Made by a program: the position numbers and the translations under genes
Source: an uncultured Carboxylicivirga sp.
GTDB lineage: Bacteria > Bacteroidota > Bacteroidia > Bacteroidales > Marinilabiliaceae
Length of the DNA: 64,000 nt
Reading direction: 5' to 3'
Assembly: GCF_963674565.1 (NCBI RefSeq)
Contig: NZ_OY771430.1
Location: 1,488,001-1,552,000 of the forward strand
Part shown: positions 19,101 to 27,156 of the stretch, piece after piece
Layout: the number at the start of each line of letters is the position of its first letter
Numbering within the stretch: position 1 is the first letter of the stretch
The notes under the pieces: model-generated
Told to the model about the DNA's origin: nothing
Seen by the model: the letters and a program-made list of their open reading frames with translations, nothing else
Databases searched by the model: none

Positions 19101-19300
19101 AACGTGACCAAGCGTTCAACTTCTTCAGCAGCCATACCATGTGCATCTGTCATCACAATAACAGTGGGTGCAGTTAAATCTGGAAATACATCCACGTCTA
19201 TTGTTCGGGCACTGTATACGCCCCAAATCATTAAAAGGACAGCTCCCAACAAAACAATCAACTTGTTATGAAGGGAAAAATAAATAATTCTATTCAGCAT
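16190..19300 (-). CDS. Heavy-metal RND efflux pump (CusA/CzcA family)
   Basis: The 1036-residue inner-membrane protein has the RND layout: one N-terminal helix, a large periplasmic porter loop, helices 2-6, a repeat of the same, and helices 7-12. Helix 4 carries the heavy-metal-efflux signature AIGSLVDDAIIDVENV, near residue 403, with the acidic pair needed for proton relay. Such pumps expel cations such as Cu(I), Ag(I), Zn or Co through a TolC duct; the exact ion cannot be read here. It is co-transcribed with the adaptor and channel. A strong Shine-Dalgarno site precedes the start. Confidence 0.9.
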   Translation of the reverse strand: MLNRIIYFSLHNKLIVLLGAVLLMIWGVYSARTIDVDVFPDLTAPTVIVMTDAHGMAAEEVERLVTFPIETAVNGATDVRRVRSNSSHGFSFVWVEFDWGTDVFKARQIVSEKLVTLAGQLPLGISQPVLAPQSSVMGEILFIGLHSDSTDMMTLRTIADWQIKPLLLATGGVSQVTIIGGDYKQYQVLADPYKMMQYNVSLDDMIAVCESVSRNSTGGVVRQYGNEYVVRGMARTADIAELGRTLVKHNEGFPIYLEDVAEVKIGSAVKMGYASQNAHSAIIISVSKQPNTNTLDLTERIEANLTDLAKTLPENVTLDTKIFRQADFIETSVNNVQKSLIEGGLFVVVILFLFLGSFRTTIISLLAIPLSLLGAIITLKYLNLNINTMSLGGMAIAIGSLVDDAIIDVENVYKRLRQNYEKPGEDRISAITIVFEASKEIRASILNATLIIIVAFIPLFFLSGMEGRMLRPLGIAYIVSLFMSLIIAMTLTPLLCRLLLSDDKYLSKKEKSGRLTHWLQKHYHQSLGWALNHKTSVLVVSVAMFILSLVLMSGMGRSFLPEFNEGALTIAAVSQPGVSLEESNKLGNLLEQELLSISEVESTARRTGRGELDAHSQTTNSAEIDVNFTLRDRPQEEFMEEVRHKLANVPGVATTVGQPLGHRIDHMLSGTRANIAIKIFGQDLNELFLLGNQLSTVIKGVEGLVDVSVEQQREIPQLQIKADRDKLAMYGISLKEFNEFVDVAFAGEKMADIYEGQRSFDLFLRFNEDFTQTIEGVKKALIDTEDGKKVPLELVADVVSAAGPGSVSRENVQRKIVVSANVAGRDLRSVVNDVKEVVNGKVHLPQGYRVEYGGQFESEAKASQTLLLTTLLAIGIIFLLLYQEFKNSNLAGIILLNLPLALIGGVFAIQFTSGIISIPAIIGFITLFGIATRNGILLVSSYQHLKDQKYSLSEQIRLGSIDRLNPILMTALTAALALIPLAIYGDAAGNEIQSPMAKVILGGLLSSTLLNMYVIPIVYYLVNKKSEVNNRKGVQS
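16201..16206 (-). promoter_or_regulatory. Shine-Dalgarno site of the efflux channel gene
   Basis: The minus strand reads AAGGAG ending seven bases before the ATG at 16193. It lies inside the 3' end of the pump gene, where the two genes overlap. This is a canonical site in a genome where other starts show none. Confidence 0.7.
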
Positions 19301-19304
19301 TTTT

Positions 19305-19314
19305 CTCCTCCTTT
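19305..19314 (-). promoter_or_regulatory. Strong Shine-Dalgarno site of the RND pump gene
   Basis: The minus strand reads AAAGGAGGAG immediately after the adaptor stop codon and four bases before the pump ATG. It is close to a perfect complement of the 16S rRNA 3' end. The adaptor gene itself has no such site. Confidence 0.75.
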
Positions 19315-20817
19315 CTAGTGAACATGTCCTGCATGAGGATCAATAGAATTAGAAACTGCAGCAAGCTTAACTAAAACAGCGCCTTTGGTAACCACTCTTT
19401 CATCAACGTTCAGTCCTTCTTTAATAGCCCTGTATTTACCATCTGTAGAACCTACCATAACCTGACGTTTTTCGAACATTTCAGGAGTTATCTGAACATA
19501 TACAAAATAGACACCTTGTTCTTCGGTTAATGCAGTTTCAGGAATAATTAACGATTCCTCACCTTTAGTTTTAATATAGACATTGGTAAATCCACCACTT
19601 AGCAGTTCATCTTGCAAGTCAACCTCAAAAACAACTGGTAATAAATGATTATTCTGACTGATGGATTTACCTACTGAAAGAATCTCACCATTCAATTCAT
19701 TTAATGTCATCAACTGACCTCCAACTTCAATATTAGCATCAGAAATAAATTGTAAATCTTTTAAATAACGCTGACTGACCATGGCTGTTATCATTAAACG
19801 TTGATTTTCTACCATGCTGAAAACAGGACTACCCGCCTGAACGAACTCACCATTATTGACAAACACCTCGTTAACATATCCCGAAACAGGTGCCATTATA
19901 ATTTCACCATCTTCAGTGATGGTTTTAATCAGGTTATTATACTCACTTTGTGCCTTCTGATAACGTGCTTGTGTTTCCAACATCTCTTTATTGGAAACAA
20001 TTTGCTTTTCTGCCAACAACTTATCTCTATCAAATTCAGCTTTTGACAATTCCAATTCGGCCTTGGCTTTTTTAAGCATTACCTCGGCGTTGTTGTCAGA
20101 GATTCCATCGCCTTTTACCATAAAAACACGTTCGCTTTTATCTAATTCTTTTCCAACACTAATTATTCCGTTTGAAAAATTTACAAAACCACTTGTTTTG
20201 GCAGAAACAACAACTCCGTCGATAGGTGAAACACCAACTGATGCTGTTGTTTTAATTATTGTTCCAAATTCATTAATCACGGGATGAGCAGTAGCAAAAT
20301 CAACTTTCCAGCTTTTTTCTTTCGTAAAAGAAATGGCACCTGCCACATGTGGCACTAACTCTTCTGCTTCATGAATGGCATCATGACCATTAGGGTACAC
20401 CATTACATTATCTATTTTTATTTGTTGATTTTTACCTTGATATTCTAATTCAACCAACAAGTATCCAATACCACTCTCAACAGGTTTTAATTCAAATTGA
20501 TATATCCCTATCGACTTTGCTTTTTCCTGAACTTGTTTGACTCCTTTTGAACCTACTATAAGTTTGACAGTTACCTGATGATCTGATGAAATGGGTTTGA
20601 AATCTTTCAGACTTGTTAAATGCACCAAAAGTGTTGACAGGCCATTTTTTCCCAAGGGTTGGGCATCAATAAAGACTTCTACATCATCATTATAACCTGT
20701 ATATGGAATCATAACCGATTCATGATCGTGCTCATGTTCTTCTTCAGAATGAGAGTGATTGATACAGGCATTAGCAAAAAACAATAGACCCAGGAGAATA
20801 CTTAAATTCTTCATCAT
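19315..20817 (-). CDS. RND periplasmic adaptor lipoprotein (CusB/CzcB type) with histidine-rich ends
   Basis: The 500-residue protein has a lipoprotein signal with the lipidated Cys18. It is followed by a His/Glu-rich stretch (HSHSEEEHEHDHE), and the chain ends with HAGHVH. The core shows barrel-sandwich, alpha-hairpin (about residues 230-300) and beta-barrel regions typical of membrane fusion adaptors. It would bridge the pump and the TolC-type channel and may hand metal to the pump. The extra domain at residues 25-130 resembles the N-terminal extension of Bacteroidota heavy-metal adaptors. It is the first gene of the pump, adaptor and channel set and follows the histidine-rich lipoprotein gene after a hairpin. 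Confidence 0.85.
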   Translation of the reverse strand: MMKNLSILLGLLFFANACINHSHSEEEHEHDHESVMIPYTGYNDDVEVFIDAQPLGKNGLSTLLVHLTSLKDFKPISSDHQVTVKLIVGSKGVKQVQEKAKSIGIYQFELKPVESGIGYLLVELEYQGKNQQIKIDNVMVYPNGHDAIHEAEELVPHVAGAISFTKEKSWKVDFATAHPVINEFGTIIKTTASVGVSPIDGVVVSAKTSGFVNFSNGIISVGKELDKSERVFMVKGDGISDNNAEVMLKKAKAELELSKAEFDRDKLLAEKQIVSNKEMLETQARYQKAQSEYNNLIKTITEDGEIIMAPVSGYVNEVFVNNGEFVQAGSPVFSMVENQRLMITAMVSQRYLKDLQFISDANIEVGGQLMTLNELNGEILSVGKSISQNNHLLPVVFEVDLQDELLSGGFTNVYIKTKGEESLIIPETALTEEQGVYFVYVQITPEMFEKRQVMVGSTDGKYRAIKEGLNVDERVVTKGAVLVKLAAVSNSIDPHAGHVH

Positions 20818-20889
20818 AGTTTATGCACTTTAAACGGATTTTTGTAAATCCTTCATGTTTTTTTTGAGAAATTCAATCATAAAATCATT

Positions 20890-20917
20890 AGGAAAGGTGC
20901 ATGACTGCACCTTTCCT
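20890..20917 (-). other. Perfect 12-bp hairpin between histidine-rich lipoprotein and RND adaptor
   Basis: AGGAAAGGTGCA and TGCACCTTTCCT pair completely around a four-base loop. The element lies in the 117-base gap between two genes of the same orientation. The minus-strand tail after it is only moderately T-rich, so it could be a partial terminator, attenuator or RNA-processing stem. Confidence 0.75.
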
Positions 20918-20934
20918 CGAATACCTTTGGCTAA

Positions 20935-21195
20935 TTAGTTTGTATGTTCACATCCACTACACGAATGATCACAAGACTCTTTCTTGTCAGAACAAGCCGC
21001 TGTTGTTGCAGCACTATCAGGTGTAACTTCAAAAGTTTCTTGCTTAACAACTGCATGCTCGTGATCGCTATGATCATGTGCTTCATGCACTGATCCATCA
21101 GCATGTGTATGCGTTTCATCAGTAGATTGATTTTTTGATCCACACGATGTTAAAACAAAAGCCATTACAGCCAAAGCCATAAATAAATTCTTCAT
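20935..21195 (-). CDS. Small histidine/cysteine-rich lipoprotein
   Basis: The ATG at 21195 gives an 86-residue protein with a clear lipoprotein signal (lipidated Cys18 in LTSC). An upstream in-frame start at 21321 would place this signal internally, so I reject it. The mature part holds one His-rich run (THTHADGSVHEAHDHSDHEHA) and a C-terminal segment with Cys and His (CDHSCSGCEH). It is probably anchored to the outer or inner membrane facing the periplasm and may bind metal. It resembles no named family I know; linkage to the RND genes suggests a metal chaperone or sink. Confidence 0.65.
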   Translation of the reverse strand: MKNLFMALAVMAFVLTSCGSKNQSTDETHTHADGSVHEAHDHSDHEHAVVKQETFEVTPDSAATTAACSDKKESCDHSCSGCEHTN

Positions 21196-21268
21196 GATTT
21201 GTCGATTGAATTGATTATTAATAGAATCAGCCACTTCGTCTATAGAATGACTGATATAAAACACAGAA

Positions 21269-21688
21269 TCATGAAATAAAAGGGGGTGCGCGAAGCGGTA
21301 CTGCTGAGCAATAACTCTCAAGCAGTTTTTGAGGATAATATTGACAATTGGATTTTACATTTTGATACTCTGAAGTTTGTATTTCTAAAAACTGAGAAAC
21401 CAAATAATATGCAGTAAAAACTAATTCATTGTTAACAACAGGCTTTACATCAAATTCACAAACATGATGATGATTTGCTTCATCCTCGCAATTATTATCA
21501 GCTAGTTCAAAATCATGGCTATGATCACACAAGCTACTATGATTATGCGACTGACTAATTTCTTTTTGAATGTCACACGAATCATGTCCACCCTCATAGT
21601 GATGATGATGTGGAATAATATTATGAGCAAATACGATACTATATACTGCTAATAATAAAATAGAGAATATTTTTCTGTAACCATTCAT
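21269..21688 (-). CDS. Secreted histidine-rich protein upstream of metal efflux genes
   Basis: The 139-residue protein has a hydrophobic signal segment (about residues 5-22). It is followed by HHHH and several more His-rich clusters (HNHSSLCDHSHD, NHHHVCE), then a less charged C-terminal half. It is the first of the same-strand genes leading to the RND operon. Many Bacteroidota metal-resistance operons start with a similar small His-rich membrane or exported protein; a role in metal binding is inferred from composition and context. The last 50 residues look like a folded domain of unknown type. Confidence 0.6.
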   Translation of the reverse strand: MNGYRKIFSILLLAVYSIVFAHNIIPHHHHYEGGHDSCDIQKEISQSHNHSSLCDHSHDFELADNNCEDEANHHHVCEFDVKPVVNNELVFTAYYLVSQFLEIQTSEYQNVKSNCQYYPQKLLESYCSAVPLRAPPFIS

Positions 21689-21772
21689 TGCTACAATGAT
21701 ACAAAAAATGGATAAGTAAATTAACAGTACCTATCCATTAATTGTTAAAACCCCAACAATTTGGGATAACTT

Positions 21773-22789
21773 CTATATAATTACCATAGTGGCACCAAAT
21801 CCATATTCTCGAAATGATGCATCCTGGTAAGTATGTTTTTTATATTGACGTTCCAACAAACGACGAATTTCATTTTTAAGGATTCCGGCTCCAACTCCAT
21901 GAATAAAAACCAGTTTCTTACCTTTAAACTTCTCATTCTCGTTCATTATCTGCTTGAATTTATCAACCTGAATATTCAGAATCTCTCCCTTACTTAAACC
22001 AGCAGTTGTATCAATCAATTCATCAATATGCAAATCTACTTCTAGTATTCCGGGTTCGTCACGACGAGCAAATTTCTTTCTGGCAGGTTTAGCCTCTTTT
22101 TCTTTGACTACCTGATCCACCTCTTTCTGACTTAACTGCTCGAGTTTCATTTCAAACTCACCTTTTATTACCGGCATCAATACAGCTTTCTCGTGGTAAT
22201 AATCATTATCAGCAAAACTATTTTCTTTAAAGAAACGTGCTGCTTTTATCTTGATCTCTGTTGAAACAGATGGTAATTCTTTATAAGCACGCCCTTTTTT
22301 AAACATCATTATATTCACCTTCCACTGACGATCATCCAGTTGTAAAACAGTCATCTTATCCAAACCAATCTTTGTATTAGGCTCTATTAAACCGTTAAAC
22401 ATCAGTTCCAGAGTCGCATCCTTATTGACTTTTGATATCGTGTAATATGAAAAATAATTACTGTCGTTAATTAACTGAACTCTCAAATGACCTGATTCAA
22501 CTCCCTGTTTCTCTCCTGGTAAGAATGCAACAAAGAACTTCGGATTATCATCATTACCTTCTTGTTCAACATATTCGTAAGACTCTTCTTCAGCTTCATC
22601 CACAACACCTGTCGAAGCATTTGAAACAGTAGGTTTTTCATCTTCAATAACAACCACCTCATGTGTCATTACAGGAATCTCAAAGCCATCCTCATCTTCC
22701 ACAAAGGCCAGTTTACCTTCCACTCTTGTTACGGTTCCGCCTCCACTGATATTTAAAAATCGAACTATATCGCCTGCTTTTACTTTCAT
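21773..22789 (-). CDS. DUF2027 protein with C-terminal Smr domain
   Basis: The 338-residue protein begins with a DUF2027-like beta-barrel (VKAGDIVRFLNISGGGTVTRVEG). A middle beta region follows, and the last 85 residues are an Smr domain. The Smr motifs are visible: LEVDLHIDEL for the DLH motif and FIHGVGAGIL for the HGxGxG motif. The Smr domain can bind or nick nucleic acid; the DUF2027-Smr combination is typical of Bacteroidota and its function is unknown. It is divergent from queA. Confidence 0.85.
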   Translation of the reverse strand: MKVKAGDIVRFLNISGGGTVTRVEGKLAFVEDEDGFEIPVMTHEVVVIEDEKPTVSNASTGVVDEAEEESYEYVEQEGNDDNPKFFVAFLPGEKQGVESGHLRVQLINDSNYFSYYTISKVNKDATLELMFNGLIEPNTKIGLDKMTVLQLDDRQWKVNIMMFKKGRAYKELPSVSTEIKIKAARFFKENSFADNDYYHEKAVLMPVIKGEFEMKLEQLSQKEVDQVVKEKEAKPARKKFARRDEPGILEVDLHIDELIDTTAGLSKGEILNIQVDKFKQIMNENEKFKGKKLVFIHGVGAGILKNEIRRLLERQYKKHTYQDASFREYGFGATMVII

Positions 22790-22810
22790 GATTGTATTTT
22801 AGAATTATCA

Positions 22811-22843
22811 TTTCAAAAAATCGCATAAAGTTAACTAAATTTG
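22811..22843 (+). promoter_or_regulatory. Candidate promoter of queA
   Basis: TAAATTTG at 22836-22843 matches the -7 consensus exactly. A weak TTTC at 22811-22814 lies 21 bases upstream. Transcription would start about 15 bases before the queA ATG. Confidence 0.5.
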
Positions 22844-22864
22844 CGGCCTCAAAAACAATAAAAA

Positions 22865-24073
22865 ATGATTAAGCCGGATATTGCCATTGAAGATTTCAAT
22901 TATAACCTTCCTGATGAACGCATTGCCAAGTACCCGCTTGAGAATCGTGACTTATCGAAGCTGCTAATTTTCAGGAATGGTGCAATCTCTCATAAACAAT
23001 TTCCGGAAATCAAATCAGAACTACCTGCAAATGCACTATTGGTTTTTAATAATACCAAGGTGATACAGGCCCGTCTGAAATTTAAAAAAGCAACAGGTGC
23101 TGAGATTGAGATATTTTGTCTAGAACCAATGAGTCCACTGGAAGTACAAATGGCTTTCGACAGTCGGGAAACAACAACCTGGAAATGTATAGTGGGAAAT
23201 GCACGCAAATGGAAGAACGATCCACTTACAAAAAACATTGAGATTAACGGAGAAGAAATCATTATTACAATAGAAAAAGGAGAGCAACTAACAGATGCCT
23301 ATTCCATAGTATTCAGTTGGGATAATTCAAATTTTTCGTTTGCTGAGATTATTGAAAACATTGGTCTCACTCCTATTCCTCCCTATTTGAATCGTGAAAC
23401 GGAAGAAATTGATTTAGATCGGTATCAAACAGTTTATTCCCAACACAAAGGATCAGTTGCAGCTCCTACTGCTGGATTACATTTTACAAATGAAATACTA
23501 AACGACCTCAAAGCTGAAGGACACACTCTTCTGAATATAACCTTACATGTAGGTGCCGGCACCTTCAAACCTGTTAAATCAGAAAAGATTGCCGGACATG
23601 AAATGCATACTGAGCATTTTGTAATTACTCAACAAGCTATAAAGAGTCTGATCAATAATACAAATCCAACCATAGCAGTTGGAACCACATCTGTTCGAAC
23701 ACTCGAAAGTCTTTATTGGTATGGTGTACGTCTTTTGGAAAAATTACCAATTGATCATGGTGTTCAACAATGGGACCCATATAACCTGAATGGTGCATAC
23801 AGTAGAATTGAAGCTTTGGCTGCACTGCTTGATTTTATGGAGCAAAATAAAATCAATACTCTTTCGGGTCGTACATCTATTATTATTGTAACAGGCTATC
23901 AATTTAAAATGATAAATGGATTGGTTACCAACTTTCATCAACCACAAAGCACCTTATTATTGCTAATCAGTGCTATTGTCGGAAAAAGATGGAAAGAAAT
24001 TTATCAATACGCACTGAATAATGATTTTCGCTTTTTAAGTTATGGAGACAGTTCTTTATTAATGATTGACTAA
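22865..24073 (+). CDS. queA: S-adenosylmethionine:tRNA ribosyltransferase-isomerase QueA
   Basis: The 402-residue protein shows the QueA pattern from the N-terminus (DFNYNLPDERIAKYPLENRD, then LLVFNNTKVIQARL). The conserved middle part reads RYQTVYSQHKGSVAAPTAGLHFT, and the region after it has VGAGTFKPV and HTEHF. It transfers the ribose part of S-adenosylmethionine to queuosine precursor in the tRNA wobble position, giving epoxyqueuosine. It acts in the cytoplasm. The length is a little above the E. coli enzyme (356), due to small insertions. The gene is monocistronic. Confidence 0.93.
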   Translation: MIKPDIAIEDFNYNLPDERIAKYPLENRDLSKLLIFRNGAISHKQFPEIKSELPANALLVFNNTKVIQARLKFKKATGAEIEIFCLEPMSPLEVQMAFDSRETTTWKCIVGNARKWKNDPLTKNIEINGEEIIITIEKGEQLTDAYSIVFSWDNSNFSFAEIIENIGLTPIPPYLNRETEEIDLDRYQTVYSQHKGSVAAPTAGLHFTNEILNDLKAEGHTLLNITLHVGAGTFKPVKSEKIAGHEMHTEHFVITQQAIKSLINNTNPTIAVGTTSVRTLESLYWYGVRLLEKLPIDHGVQQWDPYNLNGAYSRIEALAALLDFMEQNKINTLSGRTSIIIVTGYQFKMINGLVTNFHQPQSTLLLLISAIVGKRWKEIYQYALNNDFRFLSYGDSSLLMID

Positions 24074-24133
24074 AAACACCGCTAAGAAGTTCAGATGATA
24101 TTAATGGTAAATGTTAGTAATCCCATATATTAT

Positions 24134-25513
24134 TTAATCATCATATTTGACACATTTTTGACTTTCATCAGCATTTACTAGTGGAATTTTAAAATTGAAT
24201 ATTGATCCGACATTTAATTCACTCTCAACCCAAATTTCACCCTTGTGCCTATCTACAAACTCTTTACATAAAATCAAACCTATTCCTGTTCCTTTTTCAT
24301 TATTAGTACCTAAAGTGGTAAATGTAGAATCCAATTTAAATAATTTCCTGTAATTATCTTTGGACATACCAATTCCACTATCCTGAACTGAAACAATTAA
24401 ATAACCTTTCTCTATTGTAGTAAAAACCTTAAGTTCTCCATTGACAGGTGTAAACTTTATTGCATTAGATAATAAATTTCGAAGTACACCACTTATCATA
24501 TTTCTATCGATACAAATCTGTCCTTCATATATATTCATCAACTTAATGTGAATATTTTTCACATCTGCTTGCTTTCTCAATAATTCTACATTCTCATCTA
24601 TTAATTCCGAAACATTTATTAAAGAAGGGGAAAATGATAAACTTCCTGTCTGCGAAGATGCCCAAGTTAAAAGATTCTCAAGTAATTTAAATCCTCTTAT
24701 TGATGATTCTTTCATACTTCTTGCAAACAATAATAATTTCTCATCTTTCAACTCTTTATAAGTTTCTTCCATTAATTCTGACAACTGAATCATTTGTCCG
24801 ATAGGACCTTTTAAATCATGCCCGATTATCTTAAAAAACTTATCTTTTGTGAGATTTAATTCCTTGAGTTTATAGTTATCATTTTCAATTAGAATAAAAA
24901 GAAACAGTAACGGAAATGTATATGCTACCACAATCCAAATTAATCCGGCAAGCAATTGAATAGTAATATCTTTATAAATTTGCCATTCATTTCCATATAT
25001 AAATGAGAATACATCCCTACTGGTATTAACCAAAACAAATAATAACGCAATCCAGCCTATTACGTGTTGCATTTTGGAATTTCCTTTTTTAATAACCAGA
25101 AAATAAAACATGTATAAAAAGAAGGCAGCCATGGAGATCATTATTACGATCCTGGAGTAACTTGAACTACCTATGACAACAGTAAAGAAAACACTTAATA
25201 GAGTTAAAATTATCAATTGTTTTTTCAATCTTTTATTTTCTTTTTTATTGTATTGAATCATACAATAGACTTCTATTGCTATACCGACAAATAAGATTGA
25301 ATTAGCAATTACAGGAAGATTAACACCTAGTTTGTCTATAGAGACTAATGATAAGAACTGAGTAAGGCATTGAAGCGATTTTCCTATTACATACAATTGA
25401 ATGTTAAAATCACGAATGCGGTAAAGGTAAATATATAGGAGAAAAACTACTACGGATAAGAAATGTCCAATAAAGACAATAAATAAGAGCATATGAACAT
25501 TTAGATCCAGCAT
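24134..25513 (-). CDS. Orphan sensor histidine kinase with multi-pass membrane input domain
   Basis: The 459-residue protein has about seven hydrophobic helices in residues 1-215, then the phosphoacceptor helix with IGHDLKGPIG near residue 233. The HATPase domain has N box (NLLSNAIKFT), G1 (DSGIGMS) and G2 (GTGIGLILCKEF) boxes. It senses an unknown signal, perhaps within the membrane. No response regulator is adjacent, so the partner must be elsewhere. The gene is isolated between queA and the BFD-like gene. Confidence 0.85.
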   Translation of the reverse strand: MLDLNVHMLLFIVFIGHFLSVVVFLLYIYLYRIRDFNIQLYVIGKSLQCLTQFLSLVSIDKLGVNLPVIANSILFVGIAIEVYCMIQYNKKENKRLKKQLIILTLLSVFFTVVIGSSSYSRIVIMISMAAFFLYMFYFLVIKKGNSKMQHVIGWIALLFVLVNTSRDVFSFIYGNEWQIYKDITIQLLAGLIWIVVAYTFPLLFLFILIENDNYKLKELNLTKDKFFKIIGHDLKGPIGQMIQLSELMEETYKELKDEKLLLFARSMKESSIRGFKLLENLLTWASSQTGSLSFSPSLINVSELIDENVELLRKQADVKNIHIKLMNIYEGQICIDRNMISGVLRNLLSNAIKFTPVNGELKVFTTIEKGYLIVSVQDSGIGMSKDNYRKLFKLDSTFTTLGTNNEKGTGIGLILCKEFVDRHKGEIWVESELNVGSIFNFKIPLVNADESQKCVKYDD

Positions 25514-25679
25514 TTTATTTACAATTTACCATTTTTTGGGAAATAAATCTTCCTCACCAACGTTCTTTTCCACACATTATATACTATCCTTAAACCTTAA
25601 AAATAATCAAGTCAATTTAAACTAATCCAACTTTCAATTTGCCAATATGACATTCATGTAGCAATGGATTAATTGCAAA

Positions 25680-25714
25680 AAAAGATGAGTCAATTTTCTG
25701 CCTCATCTCTTTTT
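25680..25714 (-). terminator. Terminator overlapping the 3' end of the BFD-like gene
   Basis: AGATGAG and CTCATCT form a stem with flanking A and T runs. One arm lies within the last codons of the gene ending at 25690, so coding and terminator functions overlap. Confidence 0.65.
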
Positions 25715-25893
25715 GCTATTTCTTCCTCCAGAATCTCTTCAATATCAGCAACACAACTTCCACAAATGGTTGCCACATCTGTTTCGTCCTGTAAATCATC
25801 AAATGAAGTAATATTTTTCTCGCGGATTGCTTTTATTATTTCAGCTTTAGTCATACGCATATGACGACAAACAAAATCATTATCCTCAAACAT
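25690..25893 (-). CDS. BFD-like small iron-sulfur protein with Cys-x-His variant
   Basis: The 67-residue protein fits the bacterioferritin-associated ferredoxin (BFD) fold: C-x-[CH] near the start, a helix KAEIIKAIREK, a second helix after TSFDDLQDETDVATICGSC. The expected ligands are two cysteines in C-x-C and two in C-x2-C. Here the first pair is Cys9 and His11, and the second is Cys44 and Cys47. It starts 24 bases after the PHP gene and is probably co-transcribed. A [2Fe-2S] cluster with one histidine ligand, or loss of the cluster, are both possible. Confidence 0.65.
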   Translation of the reverse strand: MFEDNDFVCRHMRMTKAEIIKAIREKNITSFDDLQDETDVATICGSCVADIEEILEEEIAKRDEAEN

Positions 25894-25917
25894 ATCTTTT
25901 CAATTTTTAATTAGCTA

Positions 25918-26772
25918 TTAAACATCACCAATAGGTAATTGTTCCCATATACCTTTATTAAAGAAAGAGACCGATGTACCACCACATTTTTTAATGGTCT
26001 CCACTGCATTATCAAATTCACTTTTTAATTCATCAGGATGATGAGCATCAACCGACACAGTTAATGGTATTCCTAAATCAATACATCTTTTGATAATTCT
26101 TTCATTCGGAAAGAAAGTATGGTATTTACCTCTATAAATTCCTCGTGTATTCACTTCAACAATAGTACCTTGATTTGCTATTTCTTGCAAAGTTTCTTCC
26201 ACCAGATTTTGATACCAATCATCCTCTTCTTTAAAGAACCGATTTTTGTTATTCATCACAACCTTATCCATATGTGCAATTACATCCGGCTTTTGTTTGG
26301 TAACCATCTCTTTTAACTGATTGTAGTATTGAGTAACTGCTTTACGAATATCTCCATCAAAACAAGCAATTATACCTTTTTCATAATTTTCAGCAGGTCC
26401 ATCCAGAAACCAAAGTTCATCCGGAACTTCAGAATTTAGAACCAGATGAACTGATCCAATGATATAATCCAAATCAAGCATTTTTCGCCAGGTATCAAAG
26501 CTAAGTGACTTATCCAACGGAATATAATCTGCTTCCAATGCCGCATATATTTCCATCCGCCCAGCATATTCTAACTTTAACTTTGCTATCTCATTCCTGT
26601 ATTTTAAACCGTCTTCAAATTTCAGTGCCCACTTTGTATCAAAAGGAACAGGTGCATGACTTGAAAAACCAAGTGCTGTTAATCCAACCTTTGCGGCCTT
26701 ATCGCAAACTTCTGACATGGGTACTTTTCCATCACAATAATGTGAATGGGTATGAAAACTGAAATATTTCAT
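25918..26772 (-). CDS. PHP-family phosphoesterase, histidinol-phosphatase type
   Basis: The 284-residue protein has the PHP metal-binding motifs: HTHSHYCDG near residue 7, EADYIP near 89, GSVH near 117, AHMDK near 188 and SVDAHHPDEL near 241. Together these coordinate the usual metal cluster. The closest named relative is HisK-type histidinol-phosphatase (L-histidinol phosphate to L-histidinol), but PHP enzymes have varied substrates and no other his gene is adjacent. It is the first gene of a two-gene unit with the BFD-like protein. Confidence 0.75.
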   Translation of the reverse strand: MKYFSFHTHSHYCDGKVPMSEVCDKAAKVGLTALGFSSHAPVPFDTKWALKFEDGLKYRNEIAKLKLEYAGRMEIYAALEADYIPLDKSLSFDTWRKMLDLDYIIGSVHLVLNSEVPDELWFLDGPAENYEKGIIACFDGDIRKAVTQYYNQLKEMVTKQKPDVIAHMDKVVMNNKNRFFKEEDDWYQNLVEETLQEIANQGTIVEVNTRGIYRGKYHTFFPNERIIKRCIDLGIPLTVSVDAHHPDELKSEFDNAVETIKKCGGTSVSFFNKGIWEQLPIGDV

Positions 26773-27156
26773 TATTAATTCGTTTAATGACTTAAATAAA
26801 AAGATATTTAAGAATGAAGAGTTTAAATGGAAGACAAAAGTGTTAATATTTCCTTAAAAGACCAATCAACTTTGTATCTGATTTGTTTTTCTCCAAATAT
26901 GACTATCTATTTTGTATGAACTATCTTAAAATCCTGCTATTTTTGTTCGATTTCCAAAAAACGAAATGTTAAAATCTACCTGTTTTATTGAAAATAATAA
27001 TCGTTAAAGAGAGGTTAAAGTCCTTTTACATTAACATATTTTAACGAGCTTCGAATACTGAAATCACTTGACATATTGTTATTTTGAAGAAGAACGCTTA
27101 AAAAGCAACTAAAATTAGAATCAGAATTAAAAATTAAAGTATAAAACCATATTATC
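26773..27156. other. Divergent intergenic region upstream of moxR
   Basis: The 384 bases between the PHP gene and moxR hold no gene. On the plus strand TTATTTTG at 27079-27086 is one mismatch from TAnnTTTG, and TTGACA occurs at 27068-27073, so the moxR promoter may be near 27070-27090. Neither is a strong match. Confidence 0.4.

Noticed and set aside
20935..21321. Longer start (21321) for the small lipoprotein
   Set aside because: It would bury the lipoprotein signal 42 residues inside the chain and overlap the upstream gene.
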